DNA from: Clostridia bacterium | Lineage (GTDB): Bacteria > Bacillota > Clostridia > Oscillospirales > Acutalibacteraceae | Length of the DNA stretch: 64,000 nt | NCBI GenBank assembly: GCA_017560255.1 | Contig: JAFYOI010000014.1 | Span: 55,824 to 119,823 of the forward strand | Direction of reading: 5' to 3' | Part shown: piece by piece, positions 34,685-42,049 of the stretch | How the letters are laid out: the number at the start of each line of letters is the position of its first letter | How positions within the stretch are numbered: position 1 is the stretch's first letter | Position numbers and translations under genes: made by a program | Notes under the pieces: generated by a model | Databases searched by the model: none | Told to the model about the DNA's origin: nothing | What the model saw: only the letters and a program-made list of their open reading frames with translations

Positions 34685-35404
34685 TTAGAGACGCATACCA
34701 CCGTCAACCTGGATTACCTGACCAGTGATGTAAGAAGAATCGTCGCTTACGAGGAACAATGCAACGCTAGCGATTTCTTCGGGCTGACCAAGACGACCGA
34801 GCATTGTCATCTTAGCAAACTTGTCGAGAAGATCCTGCGGTACTGTCTTGAGGATATCTGTCATTGTGTAACCGGGAGCAATTGCGTTAACTCTTACGTT
34901 AGCGCCCTTACGTGCAAACTCTTTTGCCCATGTCTTTGTAAGACCCATTACGCCTGCCTTTGTAGCAGAGTAGTTAGCCTGACCAACGTTACCGAATACA
35001 CCTACTACAGAAGAGATGCTTACGATTGCGCCGGAGCCTTTGTCTTCCATCTGGGGTCCGATAAGACGTGTAAGGTTGAATACGCCCTTGAGGTTAACGT
35101 CGATAACGAGGTTCCACATGTCGTCTGTCATCTTTCTTGTCATACCGTCACGTGTGATACCAGCGTTGTTGATAAGGATATCAATCTTGCCGTACTTTTC
35201 CATTGCGTAGTCGTAGAACTTCTGGCAAGCCTCTACGTCTGTTACGTTGAGCTGGTAGCCCTCTACATTTTCGCATGTGTAGGACATTTCGCCCATATCT
35301 ACTGCGATTACCTTTGCGCCTTCCTTAGCGAACAACTGTGCCATGGATGCGCCGAGACCTTTTGCGCCGCCAGTTACGACTGCTACTTTTCCTTCGAGTT
35401 TCAT
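34685..35404 (-). CDS. fabG: FabG/PhaB-type short-chain dehydrogenase (3-oxoacyl-thioester reductase)
   Basis: 239 residues, classical SDR. Nucleotide loop TGGAKGLG (11-18), NNAG (79-82), catalytic Ser132 in SISSVVGVFG, Tyr145 and Lys149 in YSATKAG. The end of strand beta-2 has Asp36 (VIAVDMGE), which usually favours NADH over NADPH. The beta-ketoacyl-reductase features TRDGMTRKMTDDMWNLVIDVNL and IAPGYTMTDI are present. Given the cluster it most likely reduces acetoacetyl-CoA to (R)-3-hydroxybutyryl-CoA; FabG enzymes make the R alcohol. First gene of the long leftward operon, behind a strong promoter at 35529-35557. Confidence 0.93.
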   Translation of the reverse strand: MKLEGKVAVVTGGAKGLGASMAQLFAKEGAKVIAVDMGEMSYTCENVEGYQLNVTDVEACQKFYDYAMEKYGKIDILINNAGITRDGMTRKMTDDMWNLVIDVNLKGVFNLTRLIGPQMEDKGSGAIVSISSVVGVFGNVGQANYSATKAGVMGLTKTWAKEFARKGANVRVNAIAPGYTMTDILKTVPQDLLDKFAKMTMLGRLGQPEEIASVALFLVSDDSSYITGQVIQVDGGMRL

Positions 35405-35528
35405 GATACATTCCTCCGATAAAATAAATTATTATGATAATCGTCTGTCGCAACAAACGAAAAGTCACACAATGTCAAACGCCGTGCGGCTCCTTGTTTA
35501 ATGCCGAACTTATAATATCATCTCCAAT

Positions 35529-35557
35529 ATTTTAAGTTTTTTTGCCAAAATTGTCAA
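35529..35557 (-). promoter_or_regulatory. Promoter of the fabG-liv-CoA-transferase operon
   Basis: Minus strand: perfect TTGACA (35557-35552), 17-bp spacer, TAAAAT (35534-35529). About 120 bases before the fabG ATG, giving a long leader. Serves at least eleven kilobases of same-strand genes with no other clear promoter until bcd. Confidence 0.75.
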
Positions 35558-35887
35558 TATCCAAAATCAATTACCATTAAAACAAATAAAAATTATCCCT
35601 TTTTTTGTGAAAAATACACAAAACTTTTTGAACTTTTTGTTAAATTATGGTGTTTTCGTTCCATTTTAGAATTAATTTTCATCTTTTTTTCGGTTTTTTC
35701 CCCAATTTTTTCCTTTTAGACGCGCCCGAAATCACAATATTTACAAAATTGTAACCTTTTATTTCTAAAAAAGAAGTATGTATACCTATAATAAAGTAAT
35801 TATGGCATATTTACCAAAGGATTTTACCCGAGCCCTCCCTTTTTATGCCTTCAAATGCCGTTTTATACCATATATACAAACATTTTA

Positions 35888-35927
35888 GTGAAAAATATTA
35901 TAAAATGTAATTGACAATATTTTTCAC
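35888..35927. promoter_or_regulatory. Inverted repeat over the thiolase promoter (candidate operator)
   Basis: GTGAAAAATATT (35888-35899) and AATATTTTTCAC (35916-35927): perfect 12-bp arms with a 16-bp gap. The right arm starts at the last base of the -35 box and covers half of the spacer. The same 10-mer GTGAAAAATA recurs at 35607. In clostridia the redox repressor Rex often controls thl and bcd, but the spacing here differs from a Rex site, so the binding protein is not identified. Confidence 0.6.
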
Positions 35928-35938
35928 AGTGTTATAAT
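35911..35938 (+). promoter_or_regulatory. Promoter of the thiolase operon
   Basis: Perfect TTGACA (35911-35916), 16-bp spacer, perfect TATAAT (35933-35938), 67 bases before the start codon. Confidence 0.85.
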
Positions 35939-36005
35939 TAGTTGGTAAAGTCTTATTCGCAATATTAAGAATTATGACTTAAGTTAATTTAGGAGGCAAA
36001 GCAAA

Positions 36006-37187
36006 ATGAAAGAAATCGTTTTAGCAGGCGCAGTGCGTACCGCAATGGGTAGTTTCGGCGGCACACTCGCATCCACACCCGCTGCAAAACTCGGCAGCAT
36101 CGTTATTAAGGAAGCCCTCAACCGTGCAGGCGTAAAGCCGGAGCAGGTTGACGAAGTAATCATGGGTTGCGTTATCCAGGCTGGTCTTGGTCAGAACGTT
36201 GCTCGTCAGGCTTCTATCTACGCAGGTATCCCGCAGGAAGTTCCGTCTTTCACAATCAACAACGTTTGTGGTTCCGGTCTTAAGGCTATCAACCTTGCTG
36301 CTGCTCTCATCTCTGCTGGTGAGGCTGACATCATCGTTGCAGGTGGTATGGAGAACATGAGCATGGCTCCGTACATCACAAGAGACGCACGTTTCGGCGC
36401 TCGTATGGGCGACAAGAAGATCGTTGACTCCATGGTTTACGACGCACTTACAGACGCATTCGAAGGCTACCACATGGGTATCACCGCTGAGAAGGTTGCT
36501 ACACAGTGGGGCATCACACGTGAGGCTCAGGATGAATTCGCTGCATGGAGCCAGAACAAGTGTGAGGCTGCTCAGGCTGCTGGTAAGTTCGTTGATGAAA
36601 TCGTTCCGGTTGAAATCAAGACAAGAAAAGGCACAGTTATCTTTGACAAGGACGAGTTCCCGAAGTCCGGTGTTACAGTTGAGAGCATTTCCGGCTTGAA
36701 ACCCGCATTCGTTAAGGAAAACGGTACAGTTACTGCTGCTAACGCTTCCGGTATCAACGACGGTGCTGCTGCAATCGTTGTTATGTCCGCTGAGAAGGCT
36801 GCAGAACTCGGCGTTAAGCCCCTCGCTCGTTTCGTTCAGGGCGCAAGCGCTGGTGTAGATCCGTCAATCATGGGTATCGGCCCGATCGACGCTACAAAGA
36901 AAGTTCTTGCTAAGGCTAACCTCGACCTCGCTGACATCGACCTCATCGAAGCTAACGAGGCATTCGCTGCTCAGTCCCTCGCTGTTGGTAACACACTTGG
37001 CTTTGACAAGTCCAAGCTCAACGTTAACGGTGGTGCTATCGCTCTCGGTCACCCGGTTGGTGCTTCCGGCTGTCGTATCCTCGTATCCCTCATCTACGAA
37101 CTCAACAGAAGACAGGACAAATACGGTCTTGCTACTCTCTGCGTAGGTGGCGGTATGGGTGTTGCTACAATCATTGAGCGCGCTTAA
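36006..37187 (+). CDS. thlA: Acetyl-CoA C-acetyltransferase (thiolase)
   Basis: Condenses two acetyl-CoA to acetoacetyl-CoA. 393 residues, standard. Catalytic residues: Cys88 in [11 protein letters not shown], His349 in [16 protein letters not shown], and Cys379 in LCVGGGMG. N-terminus [17 protein letters not shown] is typical of biosynthetic thiolases. An AGGAGG site precedes the ATG. First gene of the rightward arm with the PhaJ-type hydratase and the alpha/beta hydrolase; it supplies the substrate for the divergently encoded reductase. Codon use is strongly biased (GGT, GCT, GTT, AAC), suggesting high expression. Confidence 0.96.
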   Translation: MKEIVLAGAVRTAMGSFGGTLASTPAAKLGSIVIKEALNRAGVKPEQVDEVIMGCVIQAGLGQNVARQASIYAGIPQEVPSFTINNVCGSGLKAINLAAALISAGEADIIVAGGMENMSMAPYITRDARFGARMGDKKIVDSMVYDALTDAFEGYHMGITAEKVATQWGITREAQDEFAAWSQNKCEAAQAAGKFVDEIVPVEIKTRKGTVIFDKDEFPKSGVTVESISGLKPAFVKENGTVTAANASGINDGAAAIVVMSAEKAAELGVKPLARFVQGASAGVDPSIMGIGPIDATKKVLAKANLDLADIDLIEANEAFAAQSLAVGNTLGFDKSKLNVNGGAIALGHPVGASGCRILVSLIYELNRRQDKYGLATLCVGGGMGVATIIERA

Positions 37188-37209
37188 TTAACATAACTTA
37201 AATTTTTAC

Positions 37210-37241
37210 AAAATTCGAGGAAGGCTCCTTCCTCGAATTTT
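37210..37241 (+). terminator. Intercistronic hairpin between thiolase and the (R)-hydratase
   Basis: Two 15-bp perfectly complementary arms (37210-37224 and 37227-37241; core TCGAGGAAGG) with only 2 bases between them, followed by a short T stretch. It may be a partial terminator or processing site, so the downstream genes may be less expressed than thiolase. Confidence 0.65.
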
Positions 37242-37289
37242 GGTATAAAATGATATTTTATCTTAAAATCAATTTTGGAGGTTTTTAAA

Positions 37290-37712
37290 ATGGCAAGCAT
37301 TACTATTGAAGAACTCTCAATTGGTCAGGAAACCAAATTTGAGAGAACAATTACACCTGAAATGATCGACGCTTTCGGCGCTGCTTCCGGTGACTACAAC
37401 CCCGTTCACTTCAACGAAGAATACGCTAAGAACAGCATGTTCGGCCAGAGAATCGCTCACGGCATGCTCACAGGCTCTTTCTTCTCCACAATCCTTGGTA
37501 CACTCTGCCCCGGTGAAGGTACAATCTACCTTTCTCAGGAACTCAAGTTCCTCAAGCCCGTTTTCATCGGTGAGAAAATCACTGCTATCGCTACAGTTGC
37601 TGAAATCATCGTTGAGAAAAACCGCGTTGTTTTTGACACAATCGCTGTAAACGAAAAAGGCGAAAAGGTTGTTGCAGGAAAGGCTGTTGTTCTTCCCCCA
37701 AAAAAGAAGTAA
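37290..37712 (+). CDS. MaoC-like (R)-specific enoyl-CoA hydratase (PhaJ type)
   Basis: Hot-dog-fold hydratase of 140 residues, the size of PhaJ. The catalytic hydratase-2 motif is FGAASGDYNPVHFNEEYA, with Asp35 and His40, and the conserved HGMLTGSF element holds Ser64. It interconverts (R)-3-hydroxyacyl-CoA and trans-2-enoyl-CoA, so here (R)-3-hydroxybutyryl-CoA to crotonyl-CoA. GGAGG 9 bases upstream fixes the ATG at 37290; a longer reading from a TTG at 37275 would include the ribosome site. Lies between thiolase and the alpha/beta hydrolase. No crotonase (Crt) or Hbd-type (S) dehydrogenase is present in the window. Confidence 0.93.
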   Translation: MASITIEELSIGQETKFERTITPEMIDAFGAASGDYNPVHFNEEYAKNSMFGQRIAHGMLTGSFFSTILGTLCPGEGTIYLSQELKFLKPVFIGEKITAIATVAEIIVEKNRVVFDTIAVNEKGEKVVAGKAVVLPPKKK

Positions 37713-37733
37713 TTAAGACTGGAGGATAAAATT

Positions 37734-38621
37734 ATGCCGGCAAAGGTTACTACAGGCAAAGTTATGCTCCCCAATGGCGAGAGAATGTTCTACCGTCAGT
37801 GCGGCGTTGGCAGCAAAGTTGTTCTTATGATCCACGGTAACTTCGCATCTTCACTTTATATGAAGGTGCTTATGGAGAAATTCCCCGAGGATGAGTACAC
37901 AGTATATGCTCCCGACCTCAGAGCATTTGGTGAGACAACCAACAAAAAGCCCATTGAGACAACAAAGGATTACGCTCAGGACCTCAAATACTTCCTTGAC
38001 GCTATCGGCGTTGAAAAGTGCATCCTCTGCGGTTGGTCCCTCGGCGGTACTGTAGCAATGCAGTTCACCGTTATGTTCCCCGAATCCGTTGAAAAGATCA
38101 TTATGCTTGCAAACGGTTCAACTCAGGGCTTCTTTGCACTTTATACCGACATTATGCCCAAGAACGGCAAATACATTGACAGAAACGGCTTTGGCGTTAT
38201 CTATCAGAATATGCAGCCGTTCAACTTGCCGATTATGTTTGATTTCCTTGTAAATACTGTAAAGAACTATCTTTACACACCGTATGAAATCGAGCATGAT
38301 AAAGCAGTTATCTACGCAAAAGAGTCTGCAAAACAGCGTGACTTTGTACGCGCAGCATTCTCCGTTTGTAAGTTCAACATTTCAGACAGAGAAACAATCT
38401 TCGGTGAAGGCTCCAACGAGACCAAGAAGATCAACTGCCCGATCCTCATTTTCAGAGGAACAAAGGACACATTCGTTGTTCCCGGTGAGACCGAGGTTAC
38501 AATGCAGGACCTTGCTCATTGCGATCCGAAATTGATTGTAATCGAGGGCGGCGGACATGGTATCATTGAAAGCCACACCGATTACATCTTTGAAGAAATC
38601 GACAAGTTCATAAAAGATTAA
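37734..38621 (+). CDS. Alpha/beta-hydrolase
   Basis: 295 residues. Nucleophile elbow GWSLGG with Ser102, acid Asp245 in GTKDTF, and His275 in GGGHGII complete a catalytic triad. The oxyanion region is LMIHGNFASSLYM. No signal peptide, so it is cytoplasmic. It starts 21 bases after the hydratase with a good GGAGG. The partner genes suggest a substrate such as an acyl-CoA thioester, a 3-hydroxyacid ester or an oligomer, but sequence alone does not tell. Ends in a strong terminator, closing the rightward arm. Confidence 0.85.
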   Translation: MPAKVTTGKVMLPNGERMFYRQCGVGSKVVLMIHGNFASSLYMKVLMEKFPEDEYTVYAPDLRAFGETTNKKPIETTKDYAQDLKYFLDAIGVEKCILCGWSLGGTVAMQFTVMFPESVEKIIMLANGSTQGFFALYTDIMPKNGKYIDRNGFGVIYQNMQPFNLPIMFDFLVNTVKNYLYTPYEIEHDKAVIYAKESAKQRDFVRAAFSVCKFNISDRETIFGEGSNETKKINCPILIFRGTKDTFVVPGETEVTMQDLAHCDPKLIVIEGGGHGIIESHTDYIFEEIDKFIKD

Positions 38622-38630
38622 TCAAAATTA

Positions 38631-38667
38631 AAAAAGCCTGTCTTGCAGTCGCAAGACAGGCTTTTTT
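38631..38667 (+). terminator. Terminator of the thiolase operon
   Basis: Perfect 16-bp stem (38631-38646 with 38651-38666; core GCCTGTCTTGC) around AGTC, followed by T's. The following 38670-38740 is low-complexity AT sequence. Confidence 0.92.
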
Positions 38668-38741
38668 AAATTGAAATGCTTCTTTTAGGGCACATAAAAT
38701 ATATACATATACAAATACATATCAGTATATTATAAATGAGT

Positions 38742-38918
38742 CTAACCTCTCCAGTGCCAACAACCATTCCTGTCCGTCGGTCTATTATATCCACCATACG
38801 GCCCATCACAATGAACCCTTCCATATCCATCCTTATCGTTCCAATTTGCGTATACACAATCTACACAATTGCCTTCAAAACAACCCTCAGGCAAAATAAT
38901 CTTTTGATTTTCTTTCAT
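38742..38918 (-). CDS. Small Cys-rich protein, probable zinc knuckle
   Basis: 58 residues from the ATG at 38918, which has a GGGGGT site upstream; a longer frame to 38984 would overlap the upstream gene. It has five Cys: CFEGNCVDC, then a single Cys (VHCDGPYGG) and a last Cys (NGCWHW). This resembles small zinc-binding proteins with a CxxC plus later Cys residues. No function known. Directly downstream (62 bases) of the JAMM-motif gene and probably co-transcribed with it. It ends in WRG, not GG, and is too short for a ubiquitin-like fold. Confidence 0.55.
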   Translation of the reverse strand: MKENQKIILPEGCFEGNCVDCVYANWNDKDGYGRVHCDGPYGGYNRPTDRNGCWHWRG

Positions 38919-38980
38919 TATAAATCTACCCCCACTAAAAATATTAATTATCTTTAAGCTCCAAAAGATAACATCAAAAA

Positions 38981-39415
38981 TCAAACAATCGTTAGTCCAT
39001 CTTGAACTATAGTTATCAACCCATTATTATTTTTTTCCGCCTTGTATACAACGAATTCCCTGTCTGGCAAAACAAATATAGGAAAATACAGATATTGTAT
39101 ACATTCAGGCATATTATTCATTATTTCAATAATGTATTTTTTATCTGCGACAGACAAGCTCCTTGTATTTCCAAAATGTGTATGAAATAATCCTCTAAAA
39201 AGTATGTTTTCTCGCTGCCAAACTTCAATTTTACTATTCAAGAATTCAACATTTGGTGAATAAAAACAATACGAGGGTGTTACCGCTTGGCGTACATCAA
39301 ATATTACCTCGCTTATAATCTCCAACTCACCCTCACCGATAATACCACCACTTTCGGGTGGCTCATCAGAAATCATGGCGTTAATTCTGTTAATTACATT
39401 TTTAGTTATAGTCAT
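38981..39415 (-). CDS. JAMM/MPN-motif protein (Prok-JAB metallopeptidase-like)
   Basis: 144 residues. Contains a full JAMM zinc-protease motif: HTHFGNTRSLSVAD fits H-x-H-x7-S-x2-D, and an upstream catalytic Glu candidate is Glu22 in EPPESGGIIGEG. Length and the SGGIIGEGE start fit Prok-JAB proteins, which cleave isopeptide or peptide bonds at ubiquitin-like or other carrier C-termini, or act on small thiocarboxylated proteins. No E1-like or ThiS-like gene is adjacent. Followed in the same direction by a 58-residue Cys-rich protein. Promoter not seen in the 270-base gap before it (39416-39686), where I see no gene. Confidence 0.7.
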   Translation of the reverse strand: MTITKNVINRINAMISDEPPESGGIIGEGELEIISEVIFDVRQAVTPSYCFYSPNVEFLNSKIEVWQRENILFRGLFHTHFGNTRSLSVADKKYIIEIMNNMPECIQYLYFPIFVLPDREFVVYKAEKNNNGLITIVQDGLTIV

Positions 39416-39686
39416 ATTTACCTCTAAATGTAGGTATTTTGCAGCATGCAGATTATTAATTTTAGACTATTGCTCCACAACCATAATCTAAAAAATTCAT
39501 CCATTAACCAGCAACCGTCTATAACAATATATCTCTCCTCTCATTTAGACAGCAACACACTAATTTATTGCATCTGCGCTATCGGTTACAGTTTCTCCAT
39601 CATAGCACATACTAATTTGTACCAAATGTTTTAAGTTTGAAAAATACCCTTTACTTAAAATCACAATCTTTAATTTCAGAAATCAA

Positions 39687-40301
39687 CTATAAAGAATCTA
39701 CCAACCAACGTCCGTCCTCTATAAGATACCAATTACCTTTCATTTTTACAGCTGTTATTATGTATGTTTTACTTTCGGTTTCTGTATTTGCTTTTCCGTC
39801 ACCATCATAATCTAGTGTGAATACTGCTTCCATTTTAAACTTAAAAGTATAACCTTCAGTAAACTCTGGATAAATTTCTTCGTACTCATCTTCTATCTCT
39901 TCGCAAATTCTCTCAAGTTCCCTTGATGTAAGCTTTTCTTCCTGACTAATTTCATAATCCACATCAACGTTATACACGAGATCTTCCAATTCTTTCTCTA
40001 TACCTTCTTTCACACCTTCAAAAAACGCATCTGCATCTTCAAATCCATATTCTTTAGCATAAGAGTCCCAATAGCTTTCCGGCGCAAGAGAGCGCAAGTT
40101 GTCATCTATCACAGTGAAATGTTTTATGTAATTCACATAATTTTTAACAACTTTCTCGTAACCTCTACTACCACAAGCACACAGAGAAAAAATCATTAAA
40201 GCAGCCACCATTGAAGCGACAATTCTACAAATATGTTTTTTTATATTTTTTGACACCACACTTATTTGTGCATCATTTTCATTTTTTTTATAATTCACCA
40301 T
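39687..40301 (-). CDS. Hypothetical lipoprotein
   Basis: 204 residues, not recognised. Positively charged N-terminus of 27 residues, hydrophobic segment (IVASMVAALMIFSL) and a lipobox ending at Cys43 (LCAC). The mature part is acidic and mostly helical in the middle (EDADAFFEGVKEGIEKELED, ERICEEIEDEYEEIYPE). It ends in a beta-rich segment (AVFTLDYDGDGKAN, KTYIITAVKMKGNWYLIEDGRW) that resembles the NTF2-like/DUF4878 fold of clostridial lipoproteins. AAGGGG lies 6 bases before the start. Divergent from the ribbon-helix-helix gene; the two share a 109-base intergenic region with tandem repeats. Confidence 0.75.
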   Translation of the reverse strand: MVNYKKNENDAQISVVSKNIKKHICRIVASMVAALMIFSLCACGSRGYEKVVKNYVNYIKHFTVIDDNLRSLAPESYWDSYAKEYGFEDADAFFEGVKEGIEKELEDLVYNVDVDYEISQEEKLTSRELERICEEIEDEYEEIYPEFTEGYTFKFKMEAVFTLDYDGDGKANTETESKTYIITAVKMKGNWYLIEDGRWLVDSL

Positions 40302-40330
40302 ACTCGCCCCTTTAAATAAGTTTAACCTTT

Positions 40331-40363
40331 TTGTCCTATTTTATCCTACTTTATCCTACTTGT
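40331..40363. repeat. Three 10-bp tandem repeats upstream of the ribbon-helix-helix gene
   Basis: Units TTGTCCTATT (40331-40340), TTATCCTACT (40341-40350) and TTATCCTACT (40351-40360), followed by a partial TGTC. A 10-bp period is one helical turn. Such tandem sites are typical operators for ribbon-helix-helix proteins, which often repress their own gene. It sits between the lipoprotein start and a TATAAT at 40387-40392. Confidence 0.6.
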
Positions 40364-40410
40364 CAATATATTTATGCATTTTGTCGTATAATATAGAAGA
40401 GGTGATGATA

Positions 40411-40557
40411 TTGAAACCTTTGAAAGAAAAAATCAGCATTACCCTTGACAGTGACATTTTGGAAAAGGTAAAAAGCGAAGCGGAAAAAGACGACCGTTCT
40501 TTGTCGCAGTATATTAACCTGATATTAAAACAACATATAAAAAACATCAAAATATGA
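40411..40557 (+). CDS. Small ribbon-helix-helix DNA-binding protein
   Basis: 48 residues. The N-terminal beta strand LKEKISITLDSD is followed by two helices (ILEKVKSEAEKDD and SLSQYINLILKQHI), the Arc/CopG-type ribbon-helix-helix fold that binds DNA as a dimer. The start is TTG at 40411 with GAGGTG six bases upstream; an ATG sits directly against the Shine-Dalgarno and would be poorly placed. A terminator lies right after. It is not followed by a toxin gene, so a toxin-antitoxin role is not supported. Probable regulator of itself and the divergent lipoprotein. Confidence 0.7.
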   Translation: MKPLKEKISITLDSDILEKVKSEAEKDDRSLSQYINLILKQHIKNIKI

Positions 40558-40560
40558 AAA

Positions 40561-40600
40561 ACACCTTGGAACATTAAAATTCCAAGGTGTTTTATTTTAT
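40561..40600. terminator. Bidirectional terminator after the RHH gene and murC
   Basis: Perfect 11-bp stem ACACCTTGGAA / TTCCAAGGTGT (40561-40571 with 40580-40590) and a T-rich run; murC stops at 40597 on the other strand. Confidence 0.88.
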
Positions 40601-41970
40601 CTGTTTTCAAATTTTTCAATCATAATCTTTGCCGCTTTGTAGATGTCGCCGCAACCGAGGGTTATGATCAAATCGTCCTTTTCTGCGTTTTTGACGACGT
40701 AGTCGGCAATCTCCTCAAAGCCGTCAAACCAGACACTTCCGGGGATTTTCTCTGCAAGTTGGCTTGTATAAACGCCGTAGGTATTAACCTCTCTTGAACC
40801 CATAATCTCCGACATTACAACTTTGTTCGGTATTTTGAGCACCTGTACGAATTCGTCAAACAAAATCTTTGTTCTGGAATAAGTAAACGGTTGGAATACC
40901 GCCCAGACATTGTTATAACCCATATTCATCGCCGCCTCAAGCGTTACGCGCAACTCCTCGGGATGATGAGCATAGTCGTCGACAATGGTTATACCATTTT
41001 TATTATAGAGTTCCTCAAAACGCCTGCCCGCGCCCGTGAACATCTCAAGATGCGGCACAATTTCCTCAAAGATAAGTCCGCTCTTCACCGCGCAAGCGAT
41101 AGCCGCAAGCGCATTTGTAATATTATGTTCACCGATTACGTTAAGGTTCACTCTGCCGAGCGTTTTGCCCTTGTAAACAACGTCGAAACGAGCCTTTGAA
41201 CGCTCATAGGAAATATTCTGCGGATAATAATCGTTTGTATCGCCAAAACCAAACGTTATTACCTCTTTGTCAAGCCCGTCAATAGCCTTCAGAGTATTGG
41301 CATCGTCGCCGTTTACAACAAGTGTGCGGGTTGTCTTTTCGGCAAACCTACGGAATGATTTTATAATATTCTCAAGCGTTTTGAAATAGTCGAGGTGGTC
41401 CTCGTCAATGTTAAGGATAACGCTGACGTCAGGATACATTCTTAAAAACGTGTCAACAAACTCGCACGCTTCGCAAACCATATTCTCCGTTTCGCCAACC
41501 CTGCCGTTGCCGCCGATTACGGACAATTTGCCACCAATTACTGCGGTGGGGTCAAGGCCTGCACCGAGCATAATCTGCGTTATCATAGACGTAACGGTTG
41601 TTTTGCCGTGCGTACCGGCAACAGCAACACAGTTATCAAATCTTCTTGTAAGTTCACCAAGAAGTTCGGCACGTTCAAAAGTAGGAATCGTGCTCGCCTT
41701 TGCGGCGCAAAGTTCGGGATTATCACTCATAATTGCGGCGCTGTAAACAATCATTTCCGCGCCGTTGATATTTTCTGCCCTCTGCCCCATCGCTACGGGA
41801 ATTCCAAGCGCACGTACCCTTTTCAGAGTATCGGTTTCGTTATTATCGGAGCCTGACAATTCATATCCCTTGCTATGCAATATCTCTGCAAGCGGGCACA
41901 TTCCTGCGCCGCCAATACCGATAAAATGTATTCTCTTTACTCTGTCCAATACGCTGCTAACGCTATTCAT
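40597..41970 (-). CDS. murC: UDP-N-acetylmuramate--L-alanine ligase MurC
   Basis: Adds L-Ala to UDP-MurNAc, the first peptide step of peptidoglycan synthesis. 457 residues. N-terminal HFIGIGGAGMCPLAEIL, ATP loop AGTHGKTTVTSMI (about 111-123), conserved VCEACEFVDTFL and NIDEDHLDYF, and DDYAHHPEELRVTLEA. Good GAGGG site before the ATG. It is the last gene of the leftward run from queG-like through radC, 79 bases after radC. Confidence 0.97.
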   Translation of the reverse strand: MNSVSSVLDRVKRIHFIGIGGAGMCPLAEILHSKGYELSGSDNNETDTLKRVRALGIPVAMGQRAENINGAEMIVYSAAIMSDNPELCAAKASTIPTFERAELLGELTRRFDNCVAVAGTHGKTTVTSMITQIMLGAGLDPTAVIGGKLSVIGGNGRVGETENMVCEACEFVDTFLRMYPDVSVILNIDEDHLDYFKTLENIIKSFRRFAEKTTRTLVVNGDDANTLKAIDGLDKEVITFGFGDTNDYYPQNISYERSKARFDVVYKGKTLGRVNLNVIGEHNITNALAAIACAVKSGLIFEEIVPHLEMFTGAGRRFEELYNKNGITIVDDYAHHPEELRVTLEAAMNMGYNNVWAVFQPFTYSRTKILFDEFVQVLKIPNKVVMSEIMGSREVNTYGVYTSQLAEKIPGSVWFDGFEEIADYVVKNAEKDDLIITLGCGDIYKAAKIMIEKFENR

Positions 41971-42049
41971 CGTTATTCCCTCTTATCAACTTATAATTTC
42001 CGCAATCAAACACGCAACAGTACATAATATACCGCTGCGCTGTTTTTTG

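Larger units (their letters stand above)
35405..36005. other. 600-base divergent regulatory region between fabG and thiolase
   Basis: No gene is supported here. It is A/T rich, and holds a minus-strand promoter near 35529 (fabG operon), a plus-strand promoter near 35911 (thiolase operon) and a 12-bp perfect inverted repeat over the latter. A third copy of GTGAAAAATA lies at 35607-35616. Several T-runs occur between, without a convincing terminator stem. Confidence 0.7.

Noticed and set aside
39446..39634. 62-residue plus-strand open frame between the JAMM protein and the lipoprotein
   Set aside because: No ribosome site and a low-complexity Leu/Ser/Asn-rich sequence; likely chance.
40360..40410. 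ATG-initiated longer form of the ribbon-helix-helix protein
   Set aside because: The first ATGs lie within the promoter/repeat region or touch the Shine-Dalgarno; GAGGTG is spaced correctly only for TTG 40411.
40411..40557. Antitoxin of a toxin-antitoxin pair
   Set aside because: No toxin gene lies next to it; it is followed by a terminator.
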